From Tragulus kanchil (Eukaryota > Chordata > Mammalia > Artiodactyla > Tragulidae), in assembly GCA_022376925.1 (NCBI GenBank), contig JAIOJX010000006.1:55337658-55401657 (forward strand): a stretch of 64,000 nt of DNA. The letters run 5' to 3'. Position numbers and translations under genes: made by a program. Below the pieces are notes generated by a model, which saw only the letters and a list, made by a program, of their open reading frames with translations, was not told the DNA's origin and searched no databases. Shown here piece by piece: positions 62,198 through 64,000 of this stretch (its first letter is position 1; the number at the start of each line of letters is the position of its first letter).

Positions 62198-62514
62198 ACC
62201 TTATGGAGCTTACATGTTGACAAGAGGAAAATGACATTAAATAAACTAATTACATAGAATGTTAGCTAGCGATAGTGCTGAGGGAAAAAATAAAGCATGG
62301 AAAAGAGAATACATGTGGGAACTAAAATTACATCACTGAGAAACAGATGTATGTGTAAAATCCAGATGTGGGAGCAAGATGTGCACATATCAGGAGGAAG
62401 ACCCTTCCAGGCAGCAGAAGAGCAGGTGGAAAGGTCCTGACGCTTGCTTGGTACGTTTAGGTATTAACCGGGGGAAGTGGGACTGTGGTAGAGTTGGCAA
62501 GAAAGATGGAAGTA

Positions 62515-63108
62515 TTAGGGTGGTGCAAATGTAATTGCAGTTTTGGACCATGAGTTTTAAATCATTATAGCTAGGCCCAAACACATCTTTATCATTACTA
62601 TTTCTTAAATTTTGGCCTCTTTTATCATTTTTAAAAATTCATTTATTTTTATCCATCTTTATTCTTTGGCCTATGTGGGCCTCCCATTGCAGCAGCCTCT
62701 CACCTTGCAGAGCATTGGCTCTGGGTGTACATGCTCCAGAGCACTGGTTTGTAATTGGACACACAAGTACAGCCCTCCACAGCACGTGGGATCTTCCAGG
62801 GCTGCTCTGTGGCATGTGGGATCTTCCTGGGCCTGGGATTGAAGTGGTGCCCCTTGCACTGCAAGGTGGACTCTTTACCCAGTGGACCACCAGGGAAGCC
62901 CCAAACACATCTTTATTAATCAAAACAGGAACCATTACAATCAACACATTTTTGCCAATGAGAAATAAGTTTGCTTATTCCTATAGACTAAAAATCCATG
63001 CTTTGAGAGTCAATGGAACTCTTGGAAAGCATTTTCTGCCTCCTGTTGGTTCTGGAAGCACTTTCCCTGCAAAAAGTTGTTGAAATGCTTGAAGGAGTGG
63101 TAGTCTGG
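62515..63108 (-). mobile_element. Mariner-family DNA transposon fragment, 3' part, interrupted by a SINE
   Basis: It starts at a TA with TTAGGGTGGTGCAAATGTAA, close to the terminal repeat of Hsmar1/MADE1-like mariners. On the minus strand 63108-63010 reads PDYHSFKHFNNFLQGKCF onward for 32 residues to a TGA. This is the C-terminal DYHxFKH...FLQGK block of mariner transposases. The Asp of DYH is, as I recall the family, the third catalytic aspartate. After the stop, further matching codons are broken by more stops, so it is a dead relic. A CHR SINE splits it at 62593. Its upstream part is missing because the contig seam follows at about 63109. Confidence 0.8.
62593..62899 (-). mobile_element. 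CHR-type SINE inserted into a mariner
   Basis: Minus-strand element with the T-rich tail first and the head complement at 62875-62899. It is bounded by a 17 bp target-site duplication CCCAAACACATCTTTAT (62576-62592 and 62900-62916) that is itself mariner sequence, so the SINE is younger than the mariner. Confidence 0.88.
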
Positions 63109-63591
63109 GAAGGTTGATTGCAGAGATAAGGATTAGAAATGCCATTCACTTATTCATCAAATGTTTATTGATCTTCTCCAAGCACAAAGCTCTGTTCTAG
63201 GTATTGTGCATACCTAGGTACCTTGTTATAGTATTGTACCTATACTAAGGAACCAAACAGAACATAAAAATCTTACCTTATGGAGCTTACATGTTGACAA
63301 GAGGAAAATGACATTAAATAAACTAATTACATAGAATGTTAGCTAGCGATAGTGCTGAGGGAAAAAATAAAGCATGGAAAAGAGAATACATGTGGGAACT
63401 AAAATTACATCACTGAGAAACAGATGTATGTGTAAAATCCAGATGTGGGAGCAAGATGTGCACATATCAGGAGGAAGACCCTTCCAGGCAGCAGAAGAGC
63501 AGGTGGAAAGGTCCTGACGCTTGCTTGGTACGTTTAGGTATTAACCGGGGGAAGTGGGACTGTGGTAGAGTTGGCAAGAAAGATGGAAGTA

Positions 63592-64000
63592 TTAGGGTGG
63601 TGCAAATGTAATTGCAGTTTTGGACCATGAGTTTTAAATCATTATAGCTAGGCCCAAACACATCTTTATCATTACTATTTCTTAAATTTTGGCCTCTTTT
63701 ATCATTTTTAAAAATTCATTTATTTTTATCCATCTTTATTCTTTGGCCTATGTGGGCCTCCCATTGCAGCAGCCTCTCACCTTGCAGAGCATTGGCTCTG
63801 GGTGTACATGCTCCAGAGCACTGGTTTGTAATTGGACACACAAGTACAGCCTCTCCACAGCACGTGGGATCTTCCAGGGCTGCTCTGTGGCATGTGGGAT
63901 CTTCCTGGGCCTGGGATTGAAGTGGTGCCCCTTGCACTGCAAGGTGGACTCTTTACCCAGTGGACCACCAGGGAAGCCCCAAACACATCTTTATTAATCA
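63592..64000 (-). mobile_element. Mariner fragment, second copy, cut by window end
   Basis: Repeats 62515-62922 with the nested SINE. The rest of the element, including the transposase body if it survives, should lie beyond the window end. Confidence 0.78.
63670..63977 (-). mobile_element. CHR-type SINE, second copy within duplication 22
   Basis: Same nested insertion as 62593-62899, with target-site duplications at 63653-63669 and 63978-63994, and one extra base in the CTCTCC stretch. Confidence 0.88.

Larger units (their letters stand above)
62036..64000. repeat. Direct duplication 22 (copies from 62036 and from 63113, cut by window end)
   Basis: Offset is 1077-1078 bp. Copy 2 runs off the window end while still matching. 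It duplicates the L2-like relic, the start of the mariner fragment and the CHR SINE nested in it. One indel is seen (agccctcc, agcctctcc). Confidence 0.95.

Noticed and set aside
1..64000. A tandem-repeat array or a novel amplification system with a 1.1 kb unit
   Set aside because: The duplicated segments have no sequence in common and cover every kind of DNA in the window. There is no shared unit, boundary motif or encoded enzyme. Unmerged contig overlaps explain it better.

Overview
This window is nuclear DNA from a ruminant. The evidence is its repeat content: eleven separate insertions of the ruminant Bov-tA SINE (tRNA-Glu-like head plus Bov-A body), five CHR-type SINEs with intact target-site duplications, mammalian L1, MIR and L2-like relics, and a mariner fragment with a SINE inside it. 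I could not settle the species. No bacterial, plasmid, phage or CRISPR-like feature is present, and nearly all short open frames are chance frames in intergenic or repeat DNA.

The only protein-coding sequence I can support is the first coding exon of SYT9 (synaptotagmin-9), plus strand, inside a strong CpG island. It encodes 48 residues plus the first base of codon 49 and ends at a CAG/GTGAGT splice donor. The transmembrane segment and the two C2 domains lie in later exons outside the window. Sequence before about 42 kb is therefore upstream flank, and sequence after the exon is most likely intron 1.

The dominant structure is artificial-looking. From end to end the window consists of 22 direct duplications, each with its second copy about 1.05 to 1.18 kb downstream of the first (mean close to 1.1 kb). 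The duplicated sequence differs every time. Copies are nearly identical apart from homopolymer or dinucleotide indels and scattered single-base differences, mostly transitions. Some seams are clean joins on 3 to 7 shared bases. Most are short stretches that read like deletion-rich renderings of the sequence that should follow copy 1 or precede copy 2. This is what end-to-end joining of overlapping contigs without merging the overlap would give. About 24 kb of the 64 kb is redundant, leaving about 40 kb of real locus. The SYT9 CpG island and exon fall in one duplication and so appear twice.

Layout: 1-18.8 kb, old LINE relics and SINEs with duplications 1-6; 18.8-19.9 kb, a 1.1 kb almost pure A/T block; 20-42 kb, MIR, L2-like, LTR-like, Bov-tA and CHR elements with duplications 7-13; 42.3-44.8 kb, the SYT9 island, doubled; 44.8-64 kb, presumed SYT9 intron 1 with CHR, L1, MIR, a palindromic element and the mariner/SINE nest (duplications 15-22). 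I found no convincing new biological system. The points worth following are the duplication pattern, the CHR-type SINE group with a shared 3' tail, the nested mariner, and upstream ATGs in the SYT9 leader.
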